Of a stretch of DNA of 13,863 nucleotides, positions 7,108-13,863 are shown piece by piece (positions within the stretch are counted from its first letter, which is position 1; every line of letters begins with the position of its first letter). The notes under the pieces were generated by a model, which saw only the letters and a list, made by a program, of their open reading frames with translations, was not told the origin of the DNA and did not search any database. This stretch comes from Minisyncoccota bacterium (lineage in GTDB: Bacteria; Patescibacteriota; Minisyncoccia; Phycocordibacterales; Phycocordibacteraceae): positions 1-13,863 of the forward strand of contig JAGOSU010000016.1 in the NCBI GenBank assembly GCA_018062165.1, in the 5' to 3' direction. A program made the position numbers and the translations under genes.

Positions 7108-8024
7108 GAGATTCCCCACTCGCGTTTAAGCTCCTCAATTCCCTGCTCGAGCGTTACCGTTGGTTCCCAGTCGAGGAGTTCTTTTGCCTTCGTCACGTCT
7201 GCAAGTGCATGCTGAGCCTCTTGGCGAGCCGGAAGCGTCACGCGCTCGTCTCCCCCAATAAGGTCAGCGAGGAAGTTCACGGTGACGTTACGACCTGTTC
7301 CTATATTGATGACTTCTCCCTTCCCTACCTTCGGGCTCTTCATAGCGGCCACGTTCGCACGCACGATATCCCGGATGTGCGTGAAGTCGCGAGTCTGCTC
7401 GCCGTCGCCAACGATCGTAAGCGGCTTTCCTTGGCTCCTTTGCTCGAGGAACTTTGCGATGGCAAGACCGTAGGGACCCGAAGGATCCATGCGAGGGCCG
7501 TAGACGTTGAAGTAGCGAAGTGCCACCGTCTCAAGTCCAAAGATGTCTGCAAAGATTTTCGAATAGAGTTCGCCAATATGTTTTTGGAGACCATACGGGT
7601 TTACCGGATTGGCAGGCATATCCTCCCGGAACGGAAGGACTGGCTGGTAGCCATAGGCGGAACCAGAAGCGGCATACACAACGCGCTTCACGCCAGCATC
7701 CTTGGAAGCTACCAACACCGAGACCGTGCCGTTCACGTTTGCAGCGTGGGACTCAAGCGGGTAATCGATGGAGAACTGCACGCGCGGGAGCGCCGCTTCA
7801 TGAAAGACCGCTTCTGCGCCCTGGAGAATCGGTGTAATCGCCTTGGTATCAAGCACATCGAGCTCGTGGAACATAGCACCCTCTGGCACCTGCTCGCGCT
7901 TCCCTCCGGAGAGGTTGTCGATGACATGCACCTCATAGCCCTCAGCGAGGAGTGCATCAGTAATATGGGAGCCGATGAATCCGGCGCCTCCGGTAACTAC
8001 GGCCTTCTTTGTGGTGGTAGACAT
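7104..8024 (-). CDS. NAD-dependent sugar-nucleotide epimerase/dehydratase (GalE/WbpP-like)
   Basis: This is an extended short-chain dehydrogenase of 306 aa that probably works on a UDP-sugar, by family most likely a C4 epimerisation of UDP-glucose or UDP-GlcNAc. Visible are the Rossmann motif TGGAGFIGSH (11-20), an acidic residue after the second strand (D36) that suits NAD, the SGSAYG segment (120-125) with the catalytic Ser/Thr position, and the catalytic YGLQK (Y144, K148). The segment RYFNVYGPRMDPSGPYG follows at about 170. It lies 12 bp after the sugar transferase gene and its stop overlaps the folD start (ATGA). Neighbours suggest it supplies an activated sugar for surface glycan assembly. 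It may instead be a 4,6-dehydratase-type or other SDR; exact substrate is not decidable here. Confidence 0.85.
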   Translation of the reverse strand: MSTTTKKAVVTGGAGFIGSHITDALLAEGYEVHVIDNLSGGKREQVPEGAMFHELDVLDTKAITPILQGAEAVFHEAALPRVQFSIDYPLESHAANVNGTVSVLVASKDAGVKRVVYAASGSAYGYQPVLPFREDMPANPVNPYGLQKHIGELYSKIFADIFGLETVALRYFNVYGPRMDPSGPYGLAIAKFLEQRSQGKPLTIVGDGEQTRDFTHIRDIVRANVAAMKSPKVGKGEVINIGTGRNVTVNFLADLIGGDERVTLPARQEAQHALADVTKAKELLDWEPTVTLEQGIEELKREWGIS

Positions 8025-8036
8025 ATTGGTTGGTTT

Positions 8037-9368
8037 CTATGTACCTGAGAACGACAGAAGTGCCCGTAAGGTTTTAAGTGCAATCGCCATATCAATGCCC
8101 GGGGACCGATGCTTTAAATAGTATAAGTCGAAGGAGAGCTTCCGGCGAGTCCTTTCTACGTCTGCCGGGCCCCTCGGAGGGTCCTGGTGCCAGATCTGCG
8201 CCCAACCGGAAAGGCCTGGGGTAACGAGGTGGCGGGCGCCATAGTACGGGATTTCACGCTCATACACCTCCGCAATCTTTGGAAGCTCCGGGCGTGGGCC
8301 CACGAACGAGAGGTCACCCTTAAGCACGTTCCAAAGCTGGGGGAGCTCATCAATGCGCGTCTTTCGGAGGAACGCTCCGACTGCCGTCACGCGGTTCTCT
8401 CTCTGGGCATCTGGGTCCCCATGATCGTCAAAGAGCATGGTGCGCATCTTGTATATCTTGAAGCGCTTCCCTCCCCGACCGATGCGTTCATGCGAGATAA
8501 AGGGAGTACCGCCTGAAAGCGACACCGTAAGCGCTGCGGGCAGAATAAAGATAAGTGCCACCACAAGTCCGAGTGCGCCTAGAACGCGATCAAAGAGCGC
8601 TTTCCCGGCGTCATAGGCCATCTGGCGTTTCGGGAGGTTCGCAAGCAGCCATGCGTCATCAACGTGCCCAAGCGGTACGCGATCAAAGATATCCTCATAA
8701 AACGAGGAGAACTCAACCAGCGACGTCTGGCGCGAGAAAAGTCCGTAGAGCGCAAGCAGTCCTTCGGTCGCGCGCGCACTCCGGTCAAGAATGAGAAGCG
8801 ACGCGCCTTCCTTCAACCCTTTCTCAACCCGGGAAACGATATCCGAGCTCTCCATCGTCTTTGTGTCGATGTACTCTGCAATCTCGACATAGTACTTGCG
8901 ATTGTGCGAGAGTTCCCCGGCAAGTTCCTTTGCTTCCTCCCCCGTCGCAACAAGAATTGCTTTCTCCTGCGTCCCCGCAGAGATGTGTGGGGCGAGGAAG
9001 AACCTCCAGCAACTCACGAGGATAACGGAGACGATGAGGTAGAGACCGAGGATGGTCTTTGGCTCAAGTGGGCCCGGTAAAACAAAGAACAACACTGAGG
9101 CCACCACCGTGTTAGCAATCTGTGCACCAAGAATGCGCGTACCGATAACGCGCTTCACCAAGCGCGCGTGCCGCTCATAGAGGCCGGCAACAAAGAACAC
9201 GAGGAGCGAAATCAGGAAGACGTAGACGAAGACGATGAGGTGCTCGTAGAAATAAGCGGCGGAGGGGGGTGTAAAAGTCCTAAGGGTAAGGGCTATCCAC
9301 AAAGAGGCGACCAGTAAGATAAGGTCGCCGATAATGAGGAACCCGGTTTCGCGGCGCACTGAGGCCAT
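8037..9368 (-). CDS. Polyprenyl-phosphate sugar-1-phosphate transferase (WbaP/WcaJ-type)
   Basis: The enzyme moves a hexose-1-phosphate from a UDP-sugar to undecaprenyl phosphate, the first step of lipid-linked glycan synthesis at the membrane. At 443 aa it has the long form: four N-terminal membrane helices (about 10-30, 43-63, 80-98, 105-124), a Rossmann-like regulatory domain (about 130-250), and the catalytic domain. The catalytic part shows a re-entrant hydrophobic helix (264-284), ERIGRGGKRFKIYKMRTM (294-311), DELPQLWNVLKGDLSFVGPR (340-359), TPGLSGWAQI (383-392) and FDLYYL (413-418). The DE pair at 340-341 is the conserved acidic catalytic pair of this family. A TATAGT box lies 10 bp before the ATG, which leaves a leader of only a few nt. 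It is the first gene of the minus-strand block and is divergent from a glycosyltransferase. The sugar is unknown. Confidence 0.93.
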   Translation of the reverse strand: MASVRRETGFLIIGDLILLVASLWIALTLRTFTPPSAAYFYEHLIVFVYVFLISLLVFFVAGLYERHARLVKRVIGTRILGAQIANTVVASVLFFVLPGPLEPKTILGLYLIVSVILVSCWRFFLAPHISAGTQEKAILVATGEEAKELAGELSHNRKYYVEIAEYIDTKTMESSDIVSRVEKGLKEGASLLILDRSARATEGLLALYGLFSRQTSLVEFSSFYEDIFDRVPLGHVDDAWLLANLPKRQMAYDAGKALFDRVLGALGLVVALIFILPAALTVSLSGGTPFISHERIGRGGKRFKIYKMRTMLFDDHGDPDAQRENRVTAVGAFLRKTRIDELPQLWNVLKGDLSFVGPRPELPKIAEVYEREIPYYGARHLVTPGLSGWAQIWHQDPPRGPADVERTRRKLSFDLYYLKHRSPGIDMAIALKTLRALLSFSGT

Positions 9369-9378
9369 GTATGCGGAT

Positions 9379-9384
9379 ACTATA
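9379..9384 (-). promoter_or_regulatory. -10 box of the sugar transferase operon
   Basis: TATAGT ends 10 bp before the ATG at 9368, which predicts a 5' leader of about 3 nt. No convincing -35 box was found; a TTTACA at 9399-9404 is too close (14 bp). Confidence 0.5.
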
Positions 9385-9394
9385 ACGCCTGAAA

Positions 9395-9408
9395 CACCTG
9401 TAAAGGTG
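9395..9408. repeat. Palindrome CACCTGTAAAGGTG in the divergent promoter region
   Basis: Arms CACCT (9395-9399) and AGGTG (9404-9408) flank GTAA. The palindrome lies between the two divergent -10 boxes and overlaps the place where the -35 region of the sugar transferase promoter should be. It could be an operator for coordinate control of both glycan genes. Only the sequence symmetry supports this. Confidence 0.35.
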
Positions 9409-9432
9409 CGCCTTTGAGGGCCCGGGCGCGGT

Positions 9433-9438
9433 TATACT
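9433..9438 (+). promoter_or_regulatory. -10 box of the GT4 glycosyltransferase gene
   Basis: TATACT is a near-consensus -10 box ending 12 bp before ATG 9451, which gives a predicted leader of about 6 nt. No good -35 box was found; the upstream sequence is G+C-rich (GGGCCCGGGCGCGG). Confidence 0.5.
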
Positions 9439-9450
9439 ACTGTGCAAGCC

Positions 9451-10554
9451 ATGAACGACAAGAAGATACTCTTCGTGATTACCAAATCAGGCTGGGGAGG
9501 CGCCCAAGCCTACGTCTACGCCCTCGCAACCGCCATGGTCGGGAAAGGAGCGAAGGTCACCGTCGCCCTCGGGGGTGCAGGCCTTCCAGGGAACGCAACC
9601 GGACTCTTGGCTTCCGGACTCGAAGCAGCAGGCATCGAGGTCATCGTGATTCCTTCGCTCGTACGCGATATCTCACTCGGGCAGGAGTGGCAGGCCTTCA
9701 AGGAACTGCGTGCCATTATCCGGCATCTCAAACCCGACGCACTCCACCTCAACAGCTCAAAGGCTGCAGGTCTCGGTGCGCTCGCGGGCAGACTTGAGGG
9801 AGTGAAGCGCATTGTGTTCACGGTACACGGATGGCCGTACCGCGAGCCTGGCTCCTACCGCCGCTCCGTACTCATCTGGCTCGCGTCCTTGGTAACCGTA
9901 CTTCTCTCCCACGTCACTATTGTCGTATCGAAGGCAGACAAGAAGACAGTGCTGGGCCAGCTTCCGCAAGTCAAACACATTCCTCTTGGTCTGGAGAACT
10001 TCAGCATGAAGACACACTGTGACGCCCGTGCACTTCTCGGCAATATCCCTGAAGAAGCCTATGTCATCGGCACCATCGCTGAACTCACCAACAACAAAGG
10101 ACTCGAGTACGGCATACGCGCCTTCGCGTCCCTCAAGCAGCGCGGATTCGCTGACCACTACGTTATCCTTGGCGATGGTGAATTGAAGAAAGTGCTCGTG
10201 CACTTGGCGCGCGAGCTTAACGTCGCGGACTCCGTTCACTTCACCGGCTTTGTTCCCGATGCGCGCTCCTACCTCGCGGCCTTCGATGTCTTCCTCCTCC
10301 CTTCTCTCAAGGAAGGACTGCCGTATGCACTTCTTGAAGCAAGCATTGCTGGACGCCCCATCGTTGCCTCTGATGTTGGCGGCATTCCGGAGATACTCGA
10401 GCGCTACGGCACGGGCATACTGGTACCACCACGTCGTCCAAACGCTATCGTGCAAGCAGTGATTTCCTTAAAGAAAAAAGGGGTGAATGCCGCCACACCG
10501 CCTACTTGCTACCTCCTAACGGAAATGATTGAAGAGACGGCCGCGCTCTACTAG
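9451..10554 (+). CDS. Glycosyltransferase family 4 (GT-B fold)
   Basis: This retaining glycosyltransferase of 367 aa transfers a sugar from a nucleotide donor to a glycan acceptor, probably on the cytoplasmic membrane face. Visible are the N-terminal GWGGAQ loop (14-19), a hydrophobic surface helix LIWLASLVTVLLSHV (141-155), IAELTNNKG (209-217), GDGEL (241-245), and the donor-site EX7E motif (E288-x7-E296) with the following GRPIVASDVGGIPE (301-314). An in-frame GTG at 9442 is too close to the -10 box, so I use ATG 9451. It is divergent from the polyprenyl-phosphate sugar transferase and probably acts in the same glycan pathway. Its stop TAG shares the four bases CTAG with the rodA stop. Donor and acceptor cannot be told. 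Confidence 0.92.
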   Translation: MNDKKILFVITKSGWGGAQAYVYALATAMVGKGAKVTVALGGAGLPGNATGLLASGLEAAGIEVIVIPSLVRDISLGQEWQAFKELRAIIRHLKPDALHLNSSKAAGLGALAGRLEGVKRIVFTVHGWPYREPGSYRRSVLIWLASLVTVLLSHVTIVVSKADKKTVLGQLPQVKHIPLGLENFSMKTHCDARALLGNIPEEAYVIGTIAELTNNKGLEYGIRAFASLKQRGFADHYVILGDGELKKVLVHLARELNVADSVHFTGFVPDARSYLAAFDVFLLPSLKEGLPYALLEASIAGRPIVASDVGGIPEILERYGTGILVPPRRPNAIVQAVISLKKKGVNAATPPTCYLLTEMIEETAALY

Positions 10555-11681
10555 CCCTCGTACTCCTGACCAGCTCTATCGCGAGGAACGCTGCGCGCAT
10601 GCTTGGCCAGTGACGCGACAATACCAAGCGCAGTGAATTCCATGAGTATGTGCGAGCCGCCGTAGCTCATAAACGGGATAGTCGTTCCGGTAACCGGAAG
10701 CAGTCCCAGGTTGATGCCCACATGTATGAAGAAGTGCGCCGTCAGCAGCACCACGACGCCGATAGTGAAGAGCGCGTCGAAGTTAGTTGCGGACCTGCGC
10801 GCAATCGAGAGTAACTGGAATAGGAGTAACCCGAACAAGAGAAGCACGAACACAATACCGACAAACCCCCACTCCTCCGCGAACGCTGCGAAAATAAAGT
10901 CTGTCTCATATTCAGGAAGGAACCGTAGCTTGCTTTGCGTACCGTACCCAATCCCCTTTCCCAAGAGCTCACCAGACCCTACGGCCACCACCGCCTGGTA
11001 CGCGTTGTAGCCACTGCCGTGTATGTCCGCAGCTGGATTCAAGAAGGAGATGATGCGCGTACGCTGGTAGTCATGGAGACCGAAAGACCACAGACCTGCG
11101 GCTAGCACTGCACCAAGCACAAGTGCAATTGCTAAGTGCTTCTTTGAAATACCGGACACGAGCACGATGCCAAACCACACCGCTCCCATGATGACCGCAG
11201 TACCAAGGTCAGGCTGAAGCAAGATGAGAACCATCGGAAGCGCCGCATACACACCGGAGAGAATGATGTGGAAGACGTGGCCTATTTCCATATGCCGACG
11301 CGAGAAGTATTTCGCCATGAGCGCAATGAACACAATCTTTGCGAGGTCAGCTGGCTGGAAGGAGAACGCGCCGAAGGAGAACCAGGACTTCGCTCCCGAA
11401 ATCTCAGGAGCAATAAGCAAGAGCGCAACCAAGAGAAAAAGCACACCAATGTACCCCACGATAATCACCGAGGTCCGCCTCAGGAAATGCATGTCGAGCG
11501 AAGCACAGATGGTGAAGGCCAACGCTCCTAACCCTATCCAAAGGAGCTGCCGGGGTGCGAGAGATCCTTCCCCGAAGGTGTGCATGGTGAGCAGTCCGAG
11601 AAACGACAGCGCGAGCGGGACCGCAAGCAGCGTCCAGGAGCCCTGGAGTCCCGAGACCGCACGTGCACCAAACTCGGTCAT
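10551..11681 (-). CDS. rodA: Peptidoglycan glycosyltransferase RodA (SEDS family)
   Basis: RodA polymerises lipid II into glycan strands for lateral wall growth, normally with a class B penicillin-binding protein. The 376-aa protein has about ten membrane helices. It shows the SEDS blocks SFQPADLAKI (107-116), LQPDLGTA (155-162), DYQRTRIISFLNP (204-216), LGKGIGYGTQSKLRFLPE (240-257), and TDFIFAAFAEEWG (260-272) with Asp261 at the position of the essential RodA aspartate. LLPVTGTTIPFMSYGGS (327-343) follows. The LNP and TDFIF elements favour RodA over FtsW. The start overlaps the upstream stop (ATGA). The partner PBP2 and MreBCD are not in this window. It ends tail to tail with the GT4 gene on a shared CTAG, with no visible terminator. 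Confidence 0.93.
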   Translation of the reverse strand: MTEFGARAVSGLQGSWTLLAVPLALSFLGLLTMHTFGEGSLAPRQLLWIGLGALAFTICASLDMHFLRRTSVIIVGYIGVLFLLVALLLIAPEISGAKSWFSFGAFSFQPADLAKIVFIALMAKYFSRRHMEIGHVFHIILSGVYAALPMVLILLQPDLGTAVIMGAVWFGIVLVSGISKKHLAIALVLGAVLAAGLWSFGLHDYQRTRIISFLNPAADIHGSGYNAYQAVVAVGSGELLGKGIGYGTQSKLRFLPEYETDFIFAAFAEEWGFVGIVFVLLLFGLLLFQLLSIARRSATNFDALFTIGVVVLLTAHFFIHVGINLGLLPVTGTTIPFMSYGGSHILMEFTALGIVASLAKHARSVPRDRAGQEYEG

Positions 11682-12442
11682 GACGGCTCAGGCAGGATGG
11701 GGAGTATTTCTTCGCGAACGGCCGTACCCGCAAATGGCGCGTTCCAGGTAAAGATAAGGTCTGCTCTTCCCTCAGAGGCGAGCGTTGGCACCACCGTCTG
11801 GGAGGCTGCAATAGCATTGTCCTTCTCATCAAAGACGGTGATGACCACCGGTATATTCTTGTACCGATTCGTTGAGGGGTTTTCAATGACTGCACGGATG
11901 CGCGGGAGCGTATCAGCGTGCTCGATGACCACGTCACGCACTGAGAGCGTGACGCGCGTATCGTCATACCGCCACCAATCAAGCGGGTACTCCTCATCAA
12001 AGGTTAGGAAGGCGCGCAATGACGTCGCGTCTCCAGAGAAGAAGTTCGGAACGAAGAGAGGATTTCTTTTTGGGAGAAGGTCCACGACACCAGTCTTCTT
12101 GGCAACGACGGTGTTGTTCCCATCATAGAGCTCAATGATGTAGTGAGCTCCCATCGCCTCGGCTGAGAGGTTTGGGTTCTCGATATATGCAATCACATCG
12201 GTACGACCTGGGCCACTCGTCACCGGACGCACAAAGCTCACCTTCGGAGGAGCGAGGGAAGGAGCACACAGCCGTGCACAAACGCCGCCGCAATCGATGC
12301 CCTCCTCGTTCTTGTTCTGACGGTGGTCAGAGCACGATGGCTCATCATGAAGGAAAGCGAAATACCCCCAAATGCCAACAAGCACGAGAAAGACAACGAC
12401 AATCGCCGCAACTACTCCCCTTCTCCGCATGGCCCATGACAT
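11678..12442 (-). CDS. Membrane-anchored Cys-rich protein with two beta-sandwich-like repeats
   Basis: The family is not certain. The 254-aa protein has a basic start (MSWAMRRRG) and one membrane helix (about 10-30). A Cys motif follows: CSDHRQNKNEEGIDCGG (37-53), then C55 and C59, so four cysteines spaced 14-4-4. This looks like a C-x-D-x-x-x-N-x-x-E-x-G-I-D-CGG-C type element seen in many secreted proteins, where disulfides are likely. The outside part holds two similar segments of about 40 residues (84-124 and 182-222). Each has A-x-IENP, a beta-rich stretch and a (L/F)-(Y/F)-D turn, resembling FxLYD/LEA-like beta-sandwich domains. A TATACT box ends 6 bp before the ATG, so the mRNA is probably leaderless. 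The stop overlaps the rodA start, so it is co-transcribed with rodA. A cell-wall or envelope role is inferred. Confidence 0.8.
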   Translation of the reverse strand: MSWAMRRRGVVAAIVVVFLVLVGIWGYFAFLHDEPSCSDHRQNKNEEGIDCGGVCARLCAPSLAPPKVSFVRPVTSGPGRTDVIAYIENPNLSAEAMGAHYIIELYDGNNTVVAKKTGVVDLLPKRNPLFVPNFFSGDATSLRAFLTFDEEYPLDWWRYDDTRVTLSVRDVVIEHADTLPRIRAVIENPSTNRYKNIPVVITVFDEKDNAIAASQTVVPTLASEGRADLIFTWNAPFAGTAVREEILPILPEPS

Positions 12443-12448
12443 AGGGAC

Positions 12449-12454
12449 AGTATA
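12449..12454 (-). promoter_or_regulatory. -10 box for the Cys-rich protein-rodA operon (leaderless)
   Basis: TATACT ends 6 bp before the ATG at 12442, so transcription should start on or beside the start codon. No clear -35 box. It lies in the 23-bp gap after the 94-aa gene. Confidence 0.5.
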
Positions 12455-12465
12455 CCCGACAACAG

Positions 12466-12750
12466 TTATTTATCGGTCATGTAGCGCGGGTAGTCGCTGC
12501 TCGCGACCGCCCCTTTGTTCATGCGGGTAAAATGCGCTTCCGCATCCGCAAGTTTCTTCTCTGCAGCAATAATCGCTTCCGGAGTCTTGGCGACCAACAA
12601 ATCCATTCGTGCCATGCGCAGTGTTTCCAGCGCCGCATCAAGATTGATGTCCTTTTCTTCGCGCGACACAAATACCTTGGTCTTAGTCGGGTCCTCAGGT
12701 ATCAGGTCATGATTGGGCAATCGATCAGAGTCGGGTTCGTGTTCAGCCAT
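12466..12750 (-). CDS. Small acidic helical protein (94 aa), unknown function
   Basis: No family is recognised. Residues 1-25 are acidic, Pro-rich and probably disordered. Residues 35-78 form one or two amphipathic helices with regular Ala/Leu spacing and many charged residues, perhaps a coiled coil. The tail SSDYPRYMTDK is polar. There is no signal peptide, membrane helix or cysteine. A longer open frame runs up to 12978, but it reads through the 5S rRNA gene and its terminator, so the ATG at 12750 is the start. This lies 21 bp after the terminator. A small inverted repeat GGTAC-TATG-GTACC (12752-12765) sits just before the start. The Cys-rich protein gene follows 23 bp later. Confidence 0.7.
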   Translation of the reverse strand: MAEHEPDSDRLPNHDLIPEDPTKTKVFVSREEKDINLDAALETLRMARMDLLVAKTPEAIIAAEKKLADAEAHFTRMNKGAVASSDYPRYMTDK

Positions 12751-12770
12751 AGGTACTATGGTACCAGATA

Positions 12771-12795
12771 CAAAAACGCCCCATTTCTGGGGCGT
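12771..12795 (-). terminator. Intrinsic terminator of the 23S-5S transcript
   Basis: On the minus strand ACGCCCC pairs with GGGGCGT around a 6-nt loop and is followed directly by TTTTTG. It sits 19 bp after the 5S 3' end. It separates the rRNA transcript from the protein genes, so 16S, 11 kb further on, cannot be in the same transcript. Confidence 0.9.
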
Positions 12796-12813
12796 GTAAA
12801 CAAAAACACGCGC

Positions 12814-12930
12814 ATGACGCTGGCGACAACCTACTCTCCCCCTTTCGGAGTACCATTGGCTCAAGAAGGCTTGACTGCCGTGTTCGGAATGGGAACGGGT
12901 ATGGCCCTTCCGATGAATCACCAGCGTCAT
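12814..12930 (-). rRNA. rrf: 5S ribosomal RNA
   Basis: About 117 nt. Helix I is formed by ATGACGCTGG at the 5' end and CCAGCGTCAT at the 3' end. Internal landmarks are CCCGTTCCCATTCCGAACACGG (split: CCCGTTCCCAT, then TCCGAACACGG), the loop-C region typical of bacterial 5S, and GGGGGAGAGTAGG before the 3' end. The terminal helix continues a further 7 bp or so outward (ACGCGCG with CGCGTGT), a probable processing stem. It follows 23S by about 85 nt and is closed by a strong terminator. Ends are set by the helix and could be off by 1-3 nt. Confidence 0.95.
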
Positions 12931-13017
12931 GCGCGCGTTTCGGCGTGCATGACAGATTCGAATATGCAAAAGGGGCAATAATAATCACTTCACACGTTAG
13001 TGACGCACAGAATTCCG
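12931..13017 (-). other. 23S-5S spacer
   Basis: This is a spacer of about 85 nt with no tRNA gene. At its 23S side the 9-bp direct repeat CGCACAGAA occurs at 13004-13012 and 13016-13024 (plus-strand reading). One copy overlaps the expected 23S 3' end, which makes that end uncertain by about 10 nt. Otherwise I see nothing in it. Confidence 0.5.
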
Positions 13018-13863
13018 CACAGAAAACTGGACATATTAGTACTCCTCGACTGAAGTCATTACTGACCGTACATCTAGAGCCTATCAACCTCATAATCTTT
13101 AAGGTGTCTCATACGATTCCTAATCTTGGAGCTAGTTTCCCGCTTATATGCTTTCAGCAGTTATCTAAACCCGACATAGCTACCCTGCGATGCTCCTGGT
13201 GGAACAGCAGGCAGACCAGAGGTCAGTTCATCCCGGTCCTCTCGTACTAGGGACGACCCTCCGCAAGAATCAACGCCTGTAGTAGATAGGAGACCAACCT
13301 GTCTCACGCATTTCGTTTTTTATATACCTCAATTGCTCGAGGGATCGGACTGTTACTTTACGAGTTCTTCGTAACTGACGTTCAGTCTCTACGGGCGGCT
13401 TTCGCCTTCCCTCGCAGTCGCCCACAACACAGTGGGTTTCTCCGATATAAGTCAGTGGTATGCACGCATATCCCTATGCGGCATCGCCGTAATATGGTTG
13501 GTTCCTTAGCTTGTCTGCACTTACTTAACGAACAAGCCAAATCTTTTAGACGAAAAAACCTTTAAGTGATTTGTGATAACAGATATCTCGTGGGATTCAG
13601 ACAGATTGAGCAACCAAACTTACGTTTAGGTGCTCAACGGTCTGAACCCAGCTCGCGTACCTTTTTAAATGGCGAACAGCCATACGCTTGGGACCTTCTC
13701 CAGCCCCGCGCTAAGGTGAGCCGACATCGAGGTGCCGAACTCCGCCGTCGCTATGGACGCTTGGGCGGAACTAGCCTGTTATCCCCAGGGTAACTTTTAT
13801 CCGTTAATCTCTGGCCGCATCTAAGGCGGACCATCGGTTCACTATGCTCTGCTTTCGCATCTG
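13018..13863 (-). rRNA. rrl: 23S ribosomal RNA, 3' part, interrupted by an intron (continues beyond the window)
   Basis: The window holds roughly E. coli positions 2365 to the 3' end. Landmarks are GGGGATAACAGGCT (peptidyl-transferase ring, about 13778-13791), GGCTGTTCGCCATTTAAA (about 13665-13682), CGTGAGACAGG (13298-13308), the sarcin-ricin sequence AGTACGAGAGGACC (about 13234-13247), and GTACTAAT near the 3' end (13035-13042). Between U2593 (13637) and C2594 (13308) lies a 328-nt insertion with a group I intron core. Apart from that, the exon lengths match E. coli well. The 5' two-thirds of the gene and its promoter are outside. The 3' end is estimated by alignment. Confidence 0.96.
13309..13636 (-). 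ncRNA. Group I self-splicing intron in 23S rRNA (site L2593), no ORF
   Basis: The 5' exon ends GACCGU and the 3' exon resumes CGUGAGACAGG. The intron ends in G, as group I introns do. Core helices can be drawn on the minus strand. P3 is CTGAC (13451-13455) with GTCAG (13375-13379). P5 is CCCAC/GTGGG (13432-13436, 13421-13425). P6 is GGG-GGC with a GAAA loop and GCC-CCC (13393-13411). P7 is GACTG (13383-13387) with CAGTC (13348-13352). P8 is TTACGA/TCGTAA (13369-13374, 13358-13363). P9 is CCTC/GAGG. The R-like AGAGACTGA and S-like CAGTCCG elements sit in order. A helix TGAGCACC / GG(T)TGCTCA closes the 5' end. I could not settle P1: GACC can pair with GGUU, but the usual U-G pair at the splice site is not clear. 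There is no homing endonuclease. Confidence 0.87.

Noticed and set aside
7209..8048. 279-aa plus-strand reading frame opposite the epimerase
   Set aside because: Antisense shadow of a clear epimerase; no recognisable domain.
9442..9450. GTG start for the GT4 gene
   Set aside because: It is 3 bp from the -10 box and would precede the predicted transcription start.
12751..12978. N-terminal extension of the 94-aa protein frame
   Set aside because: It runs through the 5S rRNA gene and its terminator.

Overview
The window looks like chromosome from a member of the Candidate Phyla Radiation (Patescibacteria, most likely a Parcubacteria-type lineage). The grounds are a divergent 16S rRNA with changes at normally invariant sites, an intron in the 23S rRNA, an archaeal-type UMP kinase, short and simplified enzymes (SecD of 431 aa, a trimmed FolD), tightly packed genes that abut or overlap, and several small unknown membrane or helical proteins. 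The genetic code is standard, with TAA, TAG and TGA all used as stops. I would not place it below phylum or class level without a tree.

Layout, left to right. A possible small basic protein gene (86-238, +) ends at a hairpin terminator that also lies beyond the 16S transcript. The 16S rRNA (458-1912, -) is a stand-alone unit with its own consensus promoter, a boxA-like antitermination site, a long processing stem that encloses it, and a structured trailer of about 145 nt. Divergent from it is an archaeal-type UMP kinase gene (pyrH, +). Next comes a minus-strand block read from 9368 down to 2857: polyprenyl-phosphate sugar transferase, sugar-nucleotide epimerase, folD, secD, secF, a helical unknown, a P-loop nucleotide kinase and a small membrane protein. 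A GT4 glycosyltransferase (+) starts divergently from the sugar transferase and converges on a second minus-strand block: a 94-aa unknown, a Cys-rich membrane-anchored protein, and rodA. At the right edge lie 5S rRNA, with a strong terminator, and the 3' part of 23S rRNA, both on the minus strand. The rRNA genes therefore read 23S-5S-(11 kb of protein genes)-16S, not 16S-23S-5S.

Functionally the protein genes centre on the cell envelope. They include lipid-linked glycan initiation and elongation (sugar transferase, epimerase, GT4), septal or elongation peptidoglycan polymerisation (RodA), protein export (SecDF), and a little nucleotide and one-carbon metabolism (PyrH, nucleotide kinase, FolD).

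The most notable signals are in the translation apparatus. (1) The 3' tail of the 16S rRNA lacks the CCUCC anti-Shine-Dalgarno core although helix 45 is intact. (2) Consistently, no gene here has a convincing Shine-Dalgarno sequence, and six have a -10 box only 6-12 bp before the start codon, so they are probably leaderless or nearly so. (3) The 23S gene carries a 328-nt group I intron in the peptidyl-transferase centre, after E. coli position 2593. (4) Two normally invariant 16S pairings (the 530-loop pseudoknot and a helix 28 pair) are changed on both sides so that pairing is kept.
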